Assembly: GCA_030698575.1 (NCBI GenBank)
Contig: JAUYMQ010000181.1
Location: forward strand, 1-20,662
DNA: 20,662 nt
From: Deltaproteobacteria bacterium
GTDB lineage: Bacteria; JAUYMQ01
Reading direction: 5' to 3'
This document shows positions 14,401 to 20,662 of the stretch, piece after piece. The notes under the pieces are model-generated. The model saw only the letters and a program-made list of their open reading frames with translations, did no database searches and was not told the origin of the DNA. The position numbers and the translations under genes were made by a program. Position 1 is the stretch's first letter, and each line of letters begins with the position of its first letter.

Positions 14401-16591
14401 CGCGGGCCAGCAGCCCGTCGAGCGCCTCCCAGCGCTCAAGTTTGCGATAAAGATCGCCGAGTGCCCGCAGGGTGTCCGGACACGCCGGTGCGAGGACGAG
14501 CGCCTCTTCCAGGCTCACCGTGGCGCCCGCGAGATCTGAAAGCCGGCTTTCGAGGACGTGCGCCCGCTCGATCAGGATCTCGGCCTTCTCGTCGTCCGCC
14601 GCGATCTCCGCGCGCCGGCCCAGCAGCTCCGCCAGCGCTTCCCACCTGCCGAGCGCCGGGTAGAGCCGCTGGAGCCCCTCGAGCGCCGGCGGGGTGGTGG
14701 AATCGATCACCAGCGCCCGCTCGTAGGCGGCCACTGCCTCTTCCGGATCGTCGCAAGCCGTTTCGTAGAGCTTGCCCGCGCGCACGAGCAGGACCAGCCT
14801 GGTCGCCGGCGCCTCCTCGATCTGGGAAGCCTTCATCACGACTGCCAGGAGCCCCTCGTCGTCGCCCAGCTTTTCGTAGAGTGCGGCCAGAGCTCTGAGC
14901 GCTCCCCGGTGTGCGGGATCGCGGGAAAGCAACGCTTCCCAGCAAGCCAGCGCCTCATCGGCCCGCGATAGCGCCGTGGCGTCCAGCGCCACGCGCTCGA
15001 GAAGAATCATTTCGCGCTCGGGATCGCGCCCCGGATTTTCGAGCGTCTCTTCACAGAGCAAGCTGAGCTCGGTCGCCGCGGCTTCCCGCTCCTCGGCGAT
15101 CTCGCCACGGGCCTCGTGGATGGCCTGGAGGCGGGCGAGGACGAAGAGGTCATCTGGAAGCAGCTGGCGGGCGCTCCTGTAGGCGTCGATGGCCGTGCTT
15201 TCCTGGCCGACCGCCTCGAGGGCCTGCCCGGCCTCGCGCCAGGCCTCTCCCCGCTCGGCGTCGGGCGTGCCGGAAGGGAGCGCCCCTGCCAGCCGCAAGA
15301 GCTTTCGCGCACGATCGTGCGGGCGGCCCATCCGGTCGTAGAGATCGCATAGCCGTTCGAGCGCGGGCGCCTGTATCGGATCGCGGGCAAGGACAGCCTC
15401 GAGTGCGGCCGCCGCCTCCTCGTCGCGGCCTCCGAGGTTCTCGAGGATCCGGGAGCGTTCGTCGCAGATCGCAATCGCCTCGGCGTCGGTCTCGAAAAAT
15501 CCGGCGCGCTCCCGCAGGCCGAGAATGTGCGCCAGCGCGGAGCTCTCACCGGCCGCTCGCGCGAGCCGCTCCGCAGCGGCGAGTGCGGCGGAATCACCGA
15601 CGTGATGATCGAGGATCGATCGCCAGGCTTCCAGTGCGCGAACCGGATCGCGAAGTTGCTGCTCGAGCAGTTCCGCCCGCTCGCGGAGCGCGGCGTCGGA
15701 CCCGGCCCCCCCCTCCGTGGCCGCCGCCTGAAGCGCCTCGACCAGCGATTCCCAGCGCTCGCCCTGGCGGTAGAGGCCGATGAGCGCCACCCGACTGCGG
15801 GCGGCAAGATCGTCGGGCGGAGAAAGCGTGAAAATCCGTTCATGACAGGCGATGGCGCGTTCGATCACGCCCGGCTCACCCGCCAGGTCGTTCGCGTAAA
15901 GCGCTGCCGCGCGCTCGAGAAGCTCCGGACCTTCCGGCGAGTGCCCCGCCTCTGCTTCAAGAAGCTCCGCCAACCGCGCATGTCGCCCGAGGCGTTCGAG
16001 CAGCGCGTAGAGCGCCTGGAACGTTTCGCCACGTTGCGGATCCGTCTCGAGAGCGTGCTCGTATACGGCAACGGCCGCTTCGGTGCGGCCGAGCTGCTCC
16101 TCCAGCACCTCGGCGTGGCGGATCTGAACGGAGAGGCGATCGGCGGCGTTGTTCATCCTGGGAGCGATTTCCTCGAGTAGCGTCGCGACCTCCTCCCAGC
16201 ATCCGGAGGCCTCGAGAATCCGCTCGAGCCGGTGACGCGCATCGGTGTCGCCCGCATGCTCGTTGAGAGCCTGCCGGTAAGCTCGGGCGGCATCTTCCGG
16301 CCTGGAAAGTCGCGATTCAAAAATGTGGCCCATGCGTCCGAAGATCAGCGCGCGCTCGGCCCGGTTCACGATGGCCTCGGTTCGCTGCTGATAGACGTCG
16401 AGCAATGCCTCCCAGGCTCCGGTCTTCTTCAGGCGTACTTCCACCGAGCGAAAGGCCGGCAGGCCGGCCGGGTCTTCCTGGAACAGCCGGAGGCAGCGCC
16501 GGGTTGCCTCGTCCAGCGCCGCTTCCCCGGCTGCGGCGCCTTCCCGAACTTCCGCCGGGTCGGCCGGTTGCTTCTCGTCAAGAACGCTCAT
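8402..16591 (-). CDS. Giant tetratricopeptide-repeat protein (2,729 residues)
   Basis: One uninterrupted frame from the ATG at 16591 (AGGAG 5 bases upstream) to TAG at 8404-8402. A GTG nine codons further up is less likely. I see no signal peptide or membrane helix, so it is probably cytoplasmic. After a charged leader of about 57 residues, residues 58 to about 2445 form roughly 33 tandem units of about 72 residues. Each is a pair of helical hairpins that typically starts with a GRWEALAELL-like helix, has an AxxxYExAL helix in the middle, then a DP turn, and ends in a LxxLYxxL helix. The last 280 or so residues lack this pattern and end ARGLLAFISEEIYLDTVEAAP-like, suggesting a separate domain. 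Large TPR proteins of similar style occur in myxobacteria, with no agreed function; scaffolding of a multi-protein assembly is the natural guess. No enzyme motif is visible. Confidence 0.9.
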   Translation of the reverse strand: MSVLDEKQPADPAEVREGAAAGEAALDEATRRCLRLFQEDPAGLPAFRSVEVRLKKTGAWEALLDVYQQRTEAIVNRAERALIFGRMGHIFESRLSRPEDAARAYRQALNEHAGDTDARHRLERILEASGCWEEVATLLEEIAPRMNNAADRLSVQIRHAEVLEEQLGRTEAAVAVYEHALETDPQRGETFQALYALLERLGRHARLAELLEAEAGHSPEGPELLERAAALYANDLAGEPGVIERAIACHERIFTLSPPDDLAARSRVALIGLYRQGERWESLVEALQAAATEGGAGSDAALRERAELLEQQLRDPVRALEAWRSILDHHVGDSAALAAAERLARAAGESSALAHILGLRERAGFFETDAEAIAICDERSRILENLGGRDEEAAAALEAVLARDPIQAPALERLCDLYDRMGRPHDRARKLLRLAGALPSGTPDAERGEAWREAGQALEAVGQESTAIDAYRSARQLLPDDLFVLARLQAIHEARGEIAEEREAAATELSLLCEETLENPGRDPEREMILLERVALDATALSRADEALACWEALLSRDPAHRGALRALAALYEKLGDDEGLLAVVMKASQIEEAPATRLVLLVRAGKLYETACDDPEEAVAAYERALVIDSTTPPALEGLQRLYPALGRWEALAELLGRRAEIAADDEKAEILIERAHVLESRLSDLAGATVSLEEALVLAPACPDTLRALGDLYRKLERWEALDGLLAREADLSGEGARRGEIAGARAALWEGPLDNADRAVSLWEEALAASPGNDMARERLRDHYERAGRWAEVARLVEDELACSPEPRRALALHLSLGEILEERLGQGARALTHYRAVAVARPGDPAVQQQLHRALAKSEAWDELVGLLREEADRQREVAPYTWGDALVEIAHIQETALDEAAGAESTLREVIAAVPEHTEAQARLFRRLEARGDLEGLSGLIESSLAVAEEPEQRIALAREAFRVALASEGAEAAGHARTIDVCKQIVDLGAESDDVLAVMGTRLEAAGRYNELLDALSRRLSLAEGTEAQMDVTLQLATLWEERFHRPDQALILYRQARQIDPASLPSLRAMARLCEDERRWEELLGVLETLAREESGQHLRAAATYRAAVILHTKFGRDHDAMGELERALELDPSNEDARDLLERLAVTHHRHRTLARILRERIEVLPVPEEGGRRAADCERLGDLLADHLKESAEAADAYRQALAASEGVASRCRVALKLEALWTRLGDRRSLADLYPDLLKDVGEPSDPMGCREAAGIWARYGDYLSAEPDSGGHNAAAAEAYGRACDLDPEGALRFKERRHLLERMGAHDALGAHLENRAARIRSGVEAVDLRAAAGAAWEATDRIDLAEQAYRRALDDGAGAPGGHAAHAALARILNLQGRKEDLAALCERRILLATSLDEERSLRLQAAGALRELPGRSARALAHYRRALDLGAPEAELLRAIADLSLLKGDGAGAVEALEIYLELPPPRDELTFVLSTLARLWEESLGRTGRAAEYCKMWIEADPGSGDAKDRLERLLEARSEWRSLTDLIETRVSGRGAGVTARLRVLARLCETRLKDPHRALGAWMRILAIEPDTPDALNAVAESAPALGRWRDGAAAIERLIAGTPDPARRVRLRQRQADLLAPHPAERPRAIEHLYALLDEGATPEQGANARPALLELLEREGRFEEARRLLEEMIEIAAEDEKPSLYAALGELAEARLWRFDEAVAAYQAWLSREPAAVECMHRLQSLYRRLARWHDLAAMLRCERETPVDDERLLSLSLDLAVIEEEHLGALAAAAAEYERALALVPDHLGALRKQQDLYRALEDHEALHRSLGRELSLDPSQAREGEICLERARLEAGPVGRPEDAIQSYERAVVPGTDAAPVLDELAALHARLGRLEDHLNALGRLAEITSDANARSEVLARMAGACEQAGDPARAIAFLEDAVSINPGMAAGLASLRRLYEGEGDFEGAAASLERLLNGMPVGRGAAALAADLGVICQDKLHDLERAEACYERAIALDSGCNEALARFGEIKHQRGDHESACAHLSRALALDGDGRGRRRTAGLALMLGLSHSQLGESDAAVRALTKAVRLAPALTDAWQALGGLYLQAGEWASARDAHTRVANAQGIASDERTAALHGIARAEQALGRPETGLVAAEGALGAEPDRYDLRLLRAELMTSLGRGVEAATAWREAAMAAPSDELRAEALYHGAEILDAIDGQKPRAYGWLREALSAHPDHTDSLRRLADHALASSSWREAGAYLESLAGLREDARDQSDLGRVWWEGFGEEQNALGCLRRSIELPGDGLAAVELAVAICEARENWPRLAGFIEAYFERVEPCEAHLPLLSRLADVYADRLYEPEGAARSLRALMALEPGNAKLKERLAEILSGSADTYGEAAVVYRSLIEQEPLRASAWRGLGGIYWFQRRTGGCRDVAAIHRLLGGETSPVWESPASEAPAERDFLPWRDRFQQRGPFREALDAPLDLAPLIEALQGGWSLLLPDAPAGAGPAALGERAQTLGEVLRQWGLLELPVLALPSPGEPLVVLGGERIAIGAREEEISRLAGSVWRYLCHRVAARIALEQGPAGCGAPSLRVALAALRKAAGLDRGPQGMKRETGAGVAGTAVTWKNRRRVRKVLAELESLDDEALACLAAAHARTADRAALIAGRDPGGALFGVASREQGLSEIDPDRDSISAALAASRAARGLLAFISEEIYLDTVEAAP
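9257..16420 (-). repeat. Protein-level tandem repeat array, about 33 units of about 72 residues
   Basis: I cut the protein by eye at each recurring GxW, GRxxxL or equivalent helix start and obtained about 33 segments, most of 70-76 residues with a few stretched to about 80. Well-formed examples begin GRWEALAELL, ERWEALDGLL, RRWEELLGVL, GRFEEARRLL and ARWHDLAAML. The units differ widely in sequence and show no near-identical DNA copies. The array is therefore old and is unlikely to be an assembly artefact or prone to slippage. Unit borders are approximate. Confidence 0.75.
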
Positions 16592-17086
16592 GCATGCTCC
16601 TGGCCCGGGCCCGCCCACGTGTCGACCTGGTGCTGGTCCGGTATGTCTTCAATCGACGAAGGGGAAAGATGGCCGCCCGCCGGCGCGGGGTTGCCGCGCC
16701 GCGGGTCAAGGGTTGCGCTGGACCTATCGCTGGTTGGAGCGGTGCCCGCGTCCAGGTCGAATTTCACCCGGGGCGAAGCCCCCCCCGTCGAAGGCCCATC
16801 CATCTGATCTTTTCGGCACAGCGCGGGGACGCTTTAAGGGAAAAGGGGTGGAGCGCGGAGGAGGGGCGCGGAAAGGGGGCCGCGCCCCCTGATTCACTGG
16901 AGAGGGCAGCGCCGGGGGGCGCGGGGAGGCCACCACCCGCGGGAATGAGGGAGCAAGAAACGTGCCGTGAGGGCGGGGCGCGGGAAGCCCGCGGCAGCCG
17001 CCAGGCGTCGAAACTCAGTGGCGGAGATCGCCCGAAAGGACGGACGCTCGGAATGCCGGAACCTGTGGACGGTGGGCGCCGCGGAT
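16592..17086. other. 495-bp region without a convincing gene
   Basis: This is the only gap above 300 bases. It is extremely G-rich on the plus strand and has short GC hairpins: GGGGC/GCCCC (16770-16774 with 16778-16782), AGGGGGC/GCCCCCT (16874-16890) and CGCGGG/CCCGCG (16979-16984 with 16988-16993). A minus-strand frame of 71 codons (16803 to 16588) ends in an ATGA overlap with the giant TPR start, but its composition is proline/glycine-rich and it matches nothing I know. No full promoter for the TPR gene was found. TTGACC on the minus strand (16709-16704) lacks a -10 partner. Confidence 0.6.
16874..16890. terminator. Seven-base-pair GC hairpin
   Basis: AGGGGGC (16874-16880) pairs perfectly with GCCCCCT (16884-16890) across a CGC loop. 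It lies between the stop of the six-TM gene (17087) and the start of the TPR gene, a sensible place for transcription to stop on the minus strand. No T tract follows, so it may only be a structured spacer. Confidence 0.3.
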
Positions 17087-17890
17087 CTAGCTACACTCCC
17101 AGGTATCGCTGCTGCGCTCGTAGTTGCAGTTGATGTAGCTCGCCGCCTCGAAGCTCACCGCAAACTGCCTGGTCCCCTTCTTGGTGTAGATGTAGTCCTC
17201 CCGATCACTCCATCCCTCCGGCACATCCGTCTCCGGAATAGCTCGGAAGTAGCCGGGCACGAGATCCTGGAGCGTCTCGGGGAGCATCTTGTTCTCGGTC
17301 TGGTAATGCTTGATGGCATAGACCACTTCACGCCCGCGGTCGAGTGAGCGTTGCACCTCGGCGTCGCTCTTGAGAGTGCCCGTGGAGAGGCTCAGCATGA
17401 GCAGCGCGACCGCCACGCCGAAATAGGCCATAAGCCGATCGCGGCTGGTCCACGACTGATCCCGGCGAATGATCGCATGCCGAATGCAGAGGTAGAGCAG
17501 CACGGGAGAGGCCAGCCAGAAAGCACTCAGCGAGAGGCCCCCGAAGAGCGAGAGGTGCTGCCGGGTCATGCTCCAGAATATGAGGCAGGGGATCGCGACG
17601 AGCAGGAGAAACAGTCCGATGGCAGGGAGCTGCCCTCGCAGCCGGCCCGCTCGAGAGAGCGCAATCAGTAAACCGAGGGCGAAGAGGAGACCCAGAACGG
17701 TGCTGGAGTGCCAGAGGGCGAGCAGGGTGCCAACCGCGGAGACGAAGACCGTCCCGAGAATCTCGGCGGCATCAAGCTTGTGTAAGTAATAGCGGAAGCC
17801 GCCCTCCTCCCGGAGGATATTGAGCACGACCGCAATCCCGAAGATCGAGGAAACCACTGCGATGAACCAGCGGGCTTCCACCTTCTTCAT
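17087..17890 (-). CDS. Six-TM membrane protein with pseudopilin-like C-terminal domain
   Basis: This is a 267-residue protein. The ATG at 17890 has AAAGGA about 6 bases upstream. Hydrophobic helices lie at about 8-25, 42-62, 63-80, 89-107, 115-138 and 153-172. After the last helix comes a polar helix (DAEVQRSLDRGREVVYAIKH), then YQTENKMLPETLQDLVPGYF, then IPETDVPEGW, a YIYTKKGTRQFAVSF strand pair, and two cysteines (C255, C266) that could form a disulfide. This order, a membrane helix running into an amphipathic helix, then a YxxxxxxxP loop and beta strands, is that of GspG-like pseudopilins. The prepilin peptidase site is absent, however, and five extra helices precede it. I do not recognise the family. 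TAAACT (17950-17945, minus strand) is a possible -10. The DUF4921 gene ends 110 bases upstream on the same strand, so operon membership is possible but unproven. Confidence 0.75.
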   Translation of the reverse strand: MKKVEARWFIAVVSSIFGIAVVLNILREEGGFRYYLHKLDAAEILGTVFVSAVGTLLALWHSSTVLGLLFALGLLIALSRAGRLRGQLPAIGLFLLLVAIPCLIFWSMTRQHLSLFGGLSLSAFWLASPVLLYLCIRHAIIRRDQSWTSRDRLMAYFGVAVALLMLSLSTGTLKSDAEVQRSLDRGREVVYAIKHYQTENKMLPETLQDLVPGYFRAIPETDVPEGWSDREDYIYTKKGTRQFAVSFEAASYINCNYERSSDTWECS

Positions 17891-18000
17891 CTCAATCCTT
17901 TCCGGGCTCCCGGCCCTGCAAATCCCCAGCCTGACCGCATTTCGAGTTTATCCGAACCGACGCTGGATAGAAAGATCGTGAAAGGAGACCGACCGCCCGG

Positions 18001-19332
18001 TCAGGAAGCCTGTCCGGCACGGAGCGGGCTTCGCGCGCACCGCCCGTCTTCGAGCAGGCGAAATCCGCGAAGCCCCTCGCCGGCAGCAAGCCTCCTCAGG
18101 CGGTCGCGAACCCAATCCCGCATCGCGAAGGGGCTCACGGGATGGATGTAGAGATCCGTCCCCCCTTCGAAACCGGACGGGTTGTTGATGCGCCAGCGGA
18201 CGAGCACGCGCCAGGGGATCGGCGCGTCGCAGTCCCGCGGCGCATAGAACCAGTCCTCGTTTGAGGGAACTTCGCTGCCGCGTGCGCGGTGAGCCGCGTG
18301 AATAAGGTCGGACATCCCCCGGACTTCCTCCTCGCTCTGCTCCCAGGGGCGCATCGTCGCGCTTCTGGAATAGATGCCGAGGGTGGGATGCCGGTGTCCG
18401 ATGTCGACCAGCAAGACCGCGTGGTCGTTCTCCGCCAGTACGAGCCCATGCCCGGAAGCCTGGTCGATGATCGCCTCGTTGTAGATCCCGGGGCGGCTTC
18501 GCGCGAGCCGGGCCTCCCGCTCGAGAATCACGCCCCAGCCGTCGAACCCCACCAGCTGCTTGTGCAGGTGATCGAAGGAAGCGCCGCCGGCGTGGAGCCA
18601 GTTCTGGAAAGTCATCACGTACCGGACGTTCGGATTCTGGACGTGGAGATCCTCGATGGCCCTGATGGCGAAGCCGACGTAGGCCGCGTGCTCAGCTTGC
18701 GAGAGATCGCCCGCCCCGAGCGGCGCTGCGCCGGCCGCCGATCCCTCCGCGAAATGGCGCCCCGTTATGACGAGATCGTGGCTTCCCCCGAAAAGCCCCT
18801 CGGTCAGCAGCGCACGCTCTTCTACCGGGAGGCGCGCCAGGTCCTCCTCCGGGCGCCCCTCTCTGGCGAGTTTCGCCGCGAGGAGCGCGTCGACATGGGC
18901 CTTCCCCGCGGAGTCGGAAAGGTAGGCGCGCATCCGTGCGCCGTCCCGCTCCGAGATCCTGTAGCCGTGGTTCGCCACCCAGTAGTCGTAAGGAACCACC
19001 TCGAACAGGTTGGCCACACGCCGGAAGGCGGCCCGGCTTTCCCCGAGCGCCGGCGCGCCCACGCCCTCCACCAGGCGGAAGCCATCCCCCGCGGCCACGA
19101 GCCGCTCCTTCTCCGGCGGCGTGCGCAGGTTATTGGCCTCGCAGAACTCGCAGCGCATCTCGACTTCGCGCCGATCCACCGCCTGCTGCGGGCGCCCGGG
19201 GGCGTTGGTGATGGGGCGGGACGCGCGTGCGGGAATGAACCAGCTTCCGAGCCCGCTCACCGGGTTCGTCATGCGGATCGTGCCGTCGCGCATAACCCGC
19301 AGGAACCCATCCGATCGATCAGGCTGTTCCAT
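18001..19332 (-). CDS. DUF4921 family protein (galactose-1-phosphate uridylyltransferase-like)
   Basis: A 443-residue protein resembling the DUF4921 branch of the GalT/HIT superfamily. Residues 9-40 (GFLRVMRDGTIRMTNPVSGL and onward) match the usual opening of these proteins. CEFC (61-64) is a probable zinc or metal pair, NLFEVVPYDYW is at 108-118, HDLVITGRH at 185-193, and SFDHLHKQ (252-259) gives the HxHxQ active-site motif, with H257 the expected nucleotidylated residue. By homology it may be a nucleotidyltransferase or phosphorylase on a sugar phosphate or nucleotide; the real reaction is unknown. The ATG at 19332 follows GGGGAGG; a GTG at 19356 is an alternative. The glycerate kinase gene ends 36 bases upstream, implying co-transcription. 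A weak hairpin (17987-17991 with 17998-18002) overlaps the stop codon and could help end the transcript. Confidence 0.85.
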   Translation of the reverse strand: MEQPDRSDGFLRVMRDGTIRMTNPVSGLGSWFIPARASRPITNAPGRPQQAVDRREVEMRCEFCEANNLRTPPEKERLVAAGDGFRLVEGVGAPALGESRAAFRRVANLFEVVPYDYWVANHGYRISERDGARMRAYLSDSAGKAHVDALLAAKLAREGRPEEDLARLPVEERALLTEGLFGGSHDLVITGRHFAEGSAAGAAPLGAGDLSQAEHAAYVGFAIRAIEDLHVQNPNVRYVMTFQNWLHAGGASFDHLHKQLVGFDGWGVILEREARLARSRPGIYNEAIIDQASGHGLVLAENDHAVLLVDIGHRHPTLGIYSRSATMRPWEQSEEEVRGMSDLIHAAHRARGSEVPSNEDWFYAPRDCDAPIPWRVLVRWRINNPSGFEGGTDLYIHPVSPFAMRDWVRDRLRRLAAGEGLRGFRLLEDGRCARSPLRAGQAS

Positions 19333-19368
19333 TCTCCCCCGCCCTCCCCAAATCACCGCCGCCGCGCA

Positions 19369-20662
19369 TCAGCCGAGCAGAATGATGGCCAGATCCATCA
19401 CGTTCGTCATGGTGGGCCCGGTTACGAGGAGCCCCCCCGCGCGCTCGAAGAAGCTGTAACTGTCGTTCTCGTCGAGAAAGGCGCGCGGGTCAACCCCCAG
19501 CCTCCGCGCGCGCGCCGCTGTCTCGCCAGTCACGATGGCGCCCGCCGCGTCGGTGGCACCGTCGGTGCCGTCGGTCCCGGCGAAGAGCCCGACCGCACCC
19601 GGCAGGCCCTCGATCCCCAGCGCGAAGGCCAGGGCGAACTCGGTGTTGCGCCCTCCCCTGCCGTTTCCCCGGACCGTCACCGTCGTCTCGCCTCCCAGGA
19701 TGAAACCCAGGGGCTCCGCACCGGACGGCCGGCCCTGACTGACGTCGCGCACCTCCCGCGCAAGGACGGCGGCCGTATCCCGCGCCTCCCCCTCCAGAGC
19801 ACCGTTACGGATCCACGCTTCGTAGCCGCGCACCCGCGCCGCGGCTTCCACCGCTTCGAGCGCATCGCGGTTGCTTCCCACGATGAAATTCTGAACGCCG
19901 TCGAGATCGCGATCGCCCGGCTTCGGTGTTTCCGGATGCCGGCCGGCCGCGCCGGCTTCGAGGTAAGCGCGAGGGCCCCGGGGCAGACGTCCCTCGGGGT
20001 CGTAGCGGGACAGCAGCGACAGCGCCTCGTCGTAGGTCGATGGATCGGCCGCCGTGGGCCCCGAGGCGATGACGTCCAGGGGATCCCCCACGACGTCCGA
20101 GAGAATGAGCGCAAGCACCCGCGCAGGCGCGGCCGCCTGCGCGAGCCGTCCCCCCTTGATGGCGGAAAGGTGCTTTCTGACGCTGTTCAAATCTTGTATG
20201 GGCGCCCCTGCGCGCAGAAGGTGGTTGGTCACTGCGCGCTTCTCCTCCAGCGTGACCCCTCCGGCCGGCAGCGCGAGCAGCGCCGATGCACCGCCTGAGA
20301 GCAGGACAATCAGGAGATCGTCCGACCCGGCCGACTGCGCGATGGCGAGAACTTCGCGCGCCGCGGCCTCACCCCGTGCGTCCGGCACGGGGTGCCCGGC
20401 CTCGCGCACCTCGATCTTCCGCGTCGGAACGGTGTGCCGATCCTTCACCACGACCAGACCCCGGCTGACGCGATCCCCGAGCAAGCCCTCGAGCGCCGCC
20501 GCCATGGGCGCCGCGGCCTTGCCGCCGCCCACGACAAAGGTGCTTCCGCCGCCGAGCGAATACGCATTCCCGCCGGCCCGCAATACGCCTCCTTCGAAAT
20601 GGACATGACGCCGCAACGCCTCGCCCGCATCGACTGCAGCCAGACCGGCCTGAAACAGCGCC
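19369..20662 (-). CDS. Glycerate 2-kinase, MOFRL family (5' end outside window)
   Basis: It phosphorylates D-glycerate to 2-phosphoglycerate with ATP, feeding glycerate from serine, glyoxylate or sugar-acid breakdown into lower glycolysis. About 430 residues are visible. The open frame continues through the window edge with ALFQAGLAAVDAGEAL, the normal N-terminal motif of the family, so only the first few residues are missing. A TTG at 20616 is not the real start. The N-terminal DUF4147 domain shows VVGGGKAAAP (near 20520), VKDRHTVP, EAGHPVPDARG, LLSGGASAL (near 20290), NSVRKHLSAIKGGRLA and LSDVVGDPLDVIASGPT. The C-terminal MOFRL domain shows LGGETTVTVRGNGRGGRNTE (19639 to about 19700) and FAGTDGTDGATDAAGA. 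Older databases call such proteins hydroxypyruvate reductase (TtuD). It probably forms an operon with the DUF4921 gene. Confidence 0.93.
   Translation of the reverse strand, partial: ALFQAGLAAVDAGEALRRHVHFEGGVLRAGGNAYSLGGGSTFVVGGGKAAAPMAAALEGLLGDRVSRGLVVVKDRHTVPTRKIEVREAGHPVPDARGEAAAREVLAIAQSAGSDDLLIVLLSGGASALLALPAGGVTLEEKRAVTNHLLRAGAPIQDLNSVRKHLSAIKGGRLAQAAAPARVLALILSDVVGDPLDVIASGPTAADPSTYDEALSLLSRYDPEGRLPRGPRAYLEAGAAGRHPETPKPGDRDLDGVQNFIVGSNRDALEAVEAAARVRGYEAWIRNGALEGEARDTAAVLAREVRDVSQGRPSGAEPLGFILGGETTVTVRGNGRGGRNTEFALAFALGIEGLPGAVGLFAGTDGTDGATDAAGAIVTGETAARARRLGVDPRAFLDENDSYSFFERAGGLLVTGPTMTNVMDLAIILLG

Noticed and set aside
9257-16420. DNA-level tandem repeat, minisatellite or assembly artefact
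   Set aside because: The periodicity exists in the protein only. I saw no near-identical DNA copies among the units.
16588-16803. Small 71-codon gene coupled to the TPR gene by ATGA
   Set aside because: It is not called as a gene. The overlap is suggestive, but the product is P/G/S-rich without recognisable structure, and its ribosome site is weak. It is kept only as part of a finding.
18289-20298. A 669-codon plus-strand frame
   Set aside because: It is antisense to DUF4921 and glycerate kinase, both secure on the minus strand. It also runs across the intergenic gap, as a chance frame would.
1-20662. CRISPR array, IS element, tRNA, rRNA or phage island
   Set aside because: No regularly spaced identical repeats, no transposase or integrase motifs, no terminal inverted repeats and no cloverleaf or rRNA-like stretch were seen on either strand.

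Overview
The window is a GC-rich bacterial chromosome segment with strong G/C preference at third codon positions. Nine of its eleven genes are on the minus strand. No IS element, phage gene, CRISPR array, tRNA or rRNA was seen. The gene set is mostly housekeeping: rmuC, an ABC-F ATPase, ispH, tmk and an mS38/bS22-like mini ribosomal protein. To these are added a 2,729-residue tetratricopeptide protein and a DUF4921/GalT-like protein. This suggests a Gram-negative-type lineage near Myxococcota, the former Deltaproteobacteria, or a GC-rich candidate phylum. The placement is inference from gene style; no marker decides it.

Left part (1-5539). The 3' end of rmuC (+) converges on an ABC-F ATPase (-), with 10 bases between the stops and a hairpin spanning both. 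Next come a 93-residue, very basic histone-like protein with a good candidate promoter, then ispH, then a zinc alcohol dehydrogenase. The dehydrogenase and ispH are close enough to share a transcript. A 12-bp direct repeat lies in the dehydrogenase leader.

Middle (5666-8405). A GT-C type membrane glycosyltransferase with a TPR tail overlaps the end of tmk by 17 bases, so the two are probably translated together. Divergent from tmk is a 31-codon gene for an AURKAIP1/COX24 (mS38/bS22-like) ribosomal protein. It starts with TTG behind a near-consensus sigma-70 promoter. Its stop codon interlocks with that of the giant TPR gene in one CTAG.

Right part (8402-20662). The giant TPR gene fills 8.2 kb. 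I can divide it by eye into about 33 diverged units of about 72 residues plus a non-TPR C-terminal domain of about 280 residues. A 495-bp region with no convincing gene and several short GC hairpins follows. Then come a six-TM protein ending in a pseudopilin-like domain, a DUF4921/GalT-like protein with CxxC and HxHxQ motifs, and the major part of a glycerate 2-kinase (MOFRL family). The last two are 36 bases apart and look like an operon.

The least described items are the giant TPR protein, the six-TM/pilin-like hybrid, the DUF4921-glycerate kinase pair and the basic 93-residue protein. I see no complete, clearly new defence or mobile system here.
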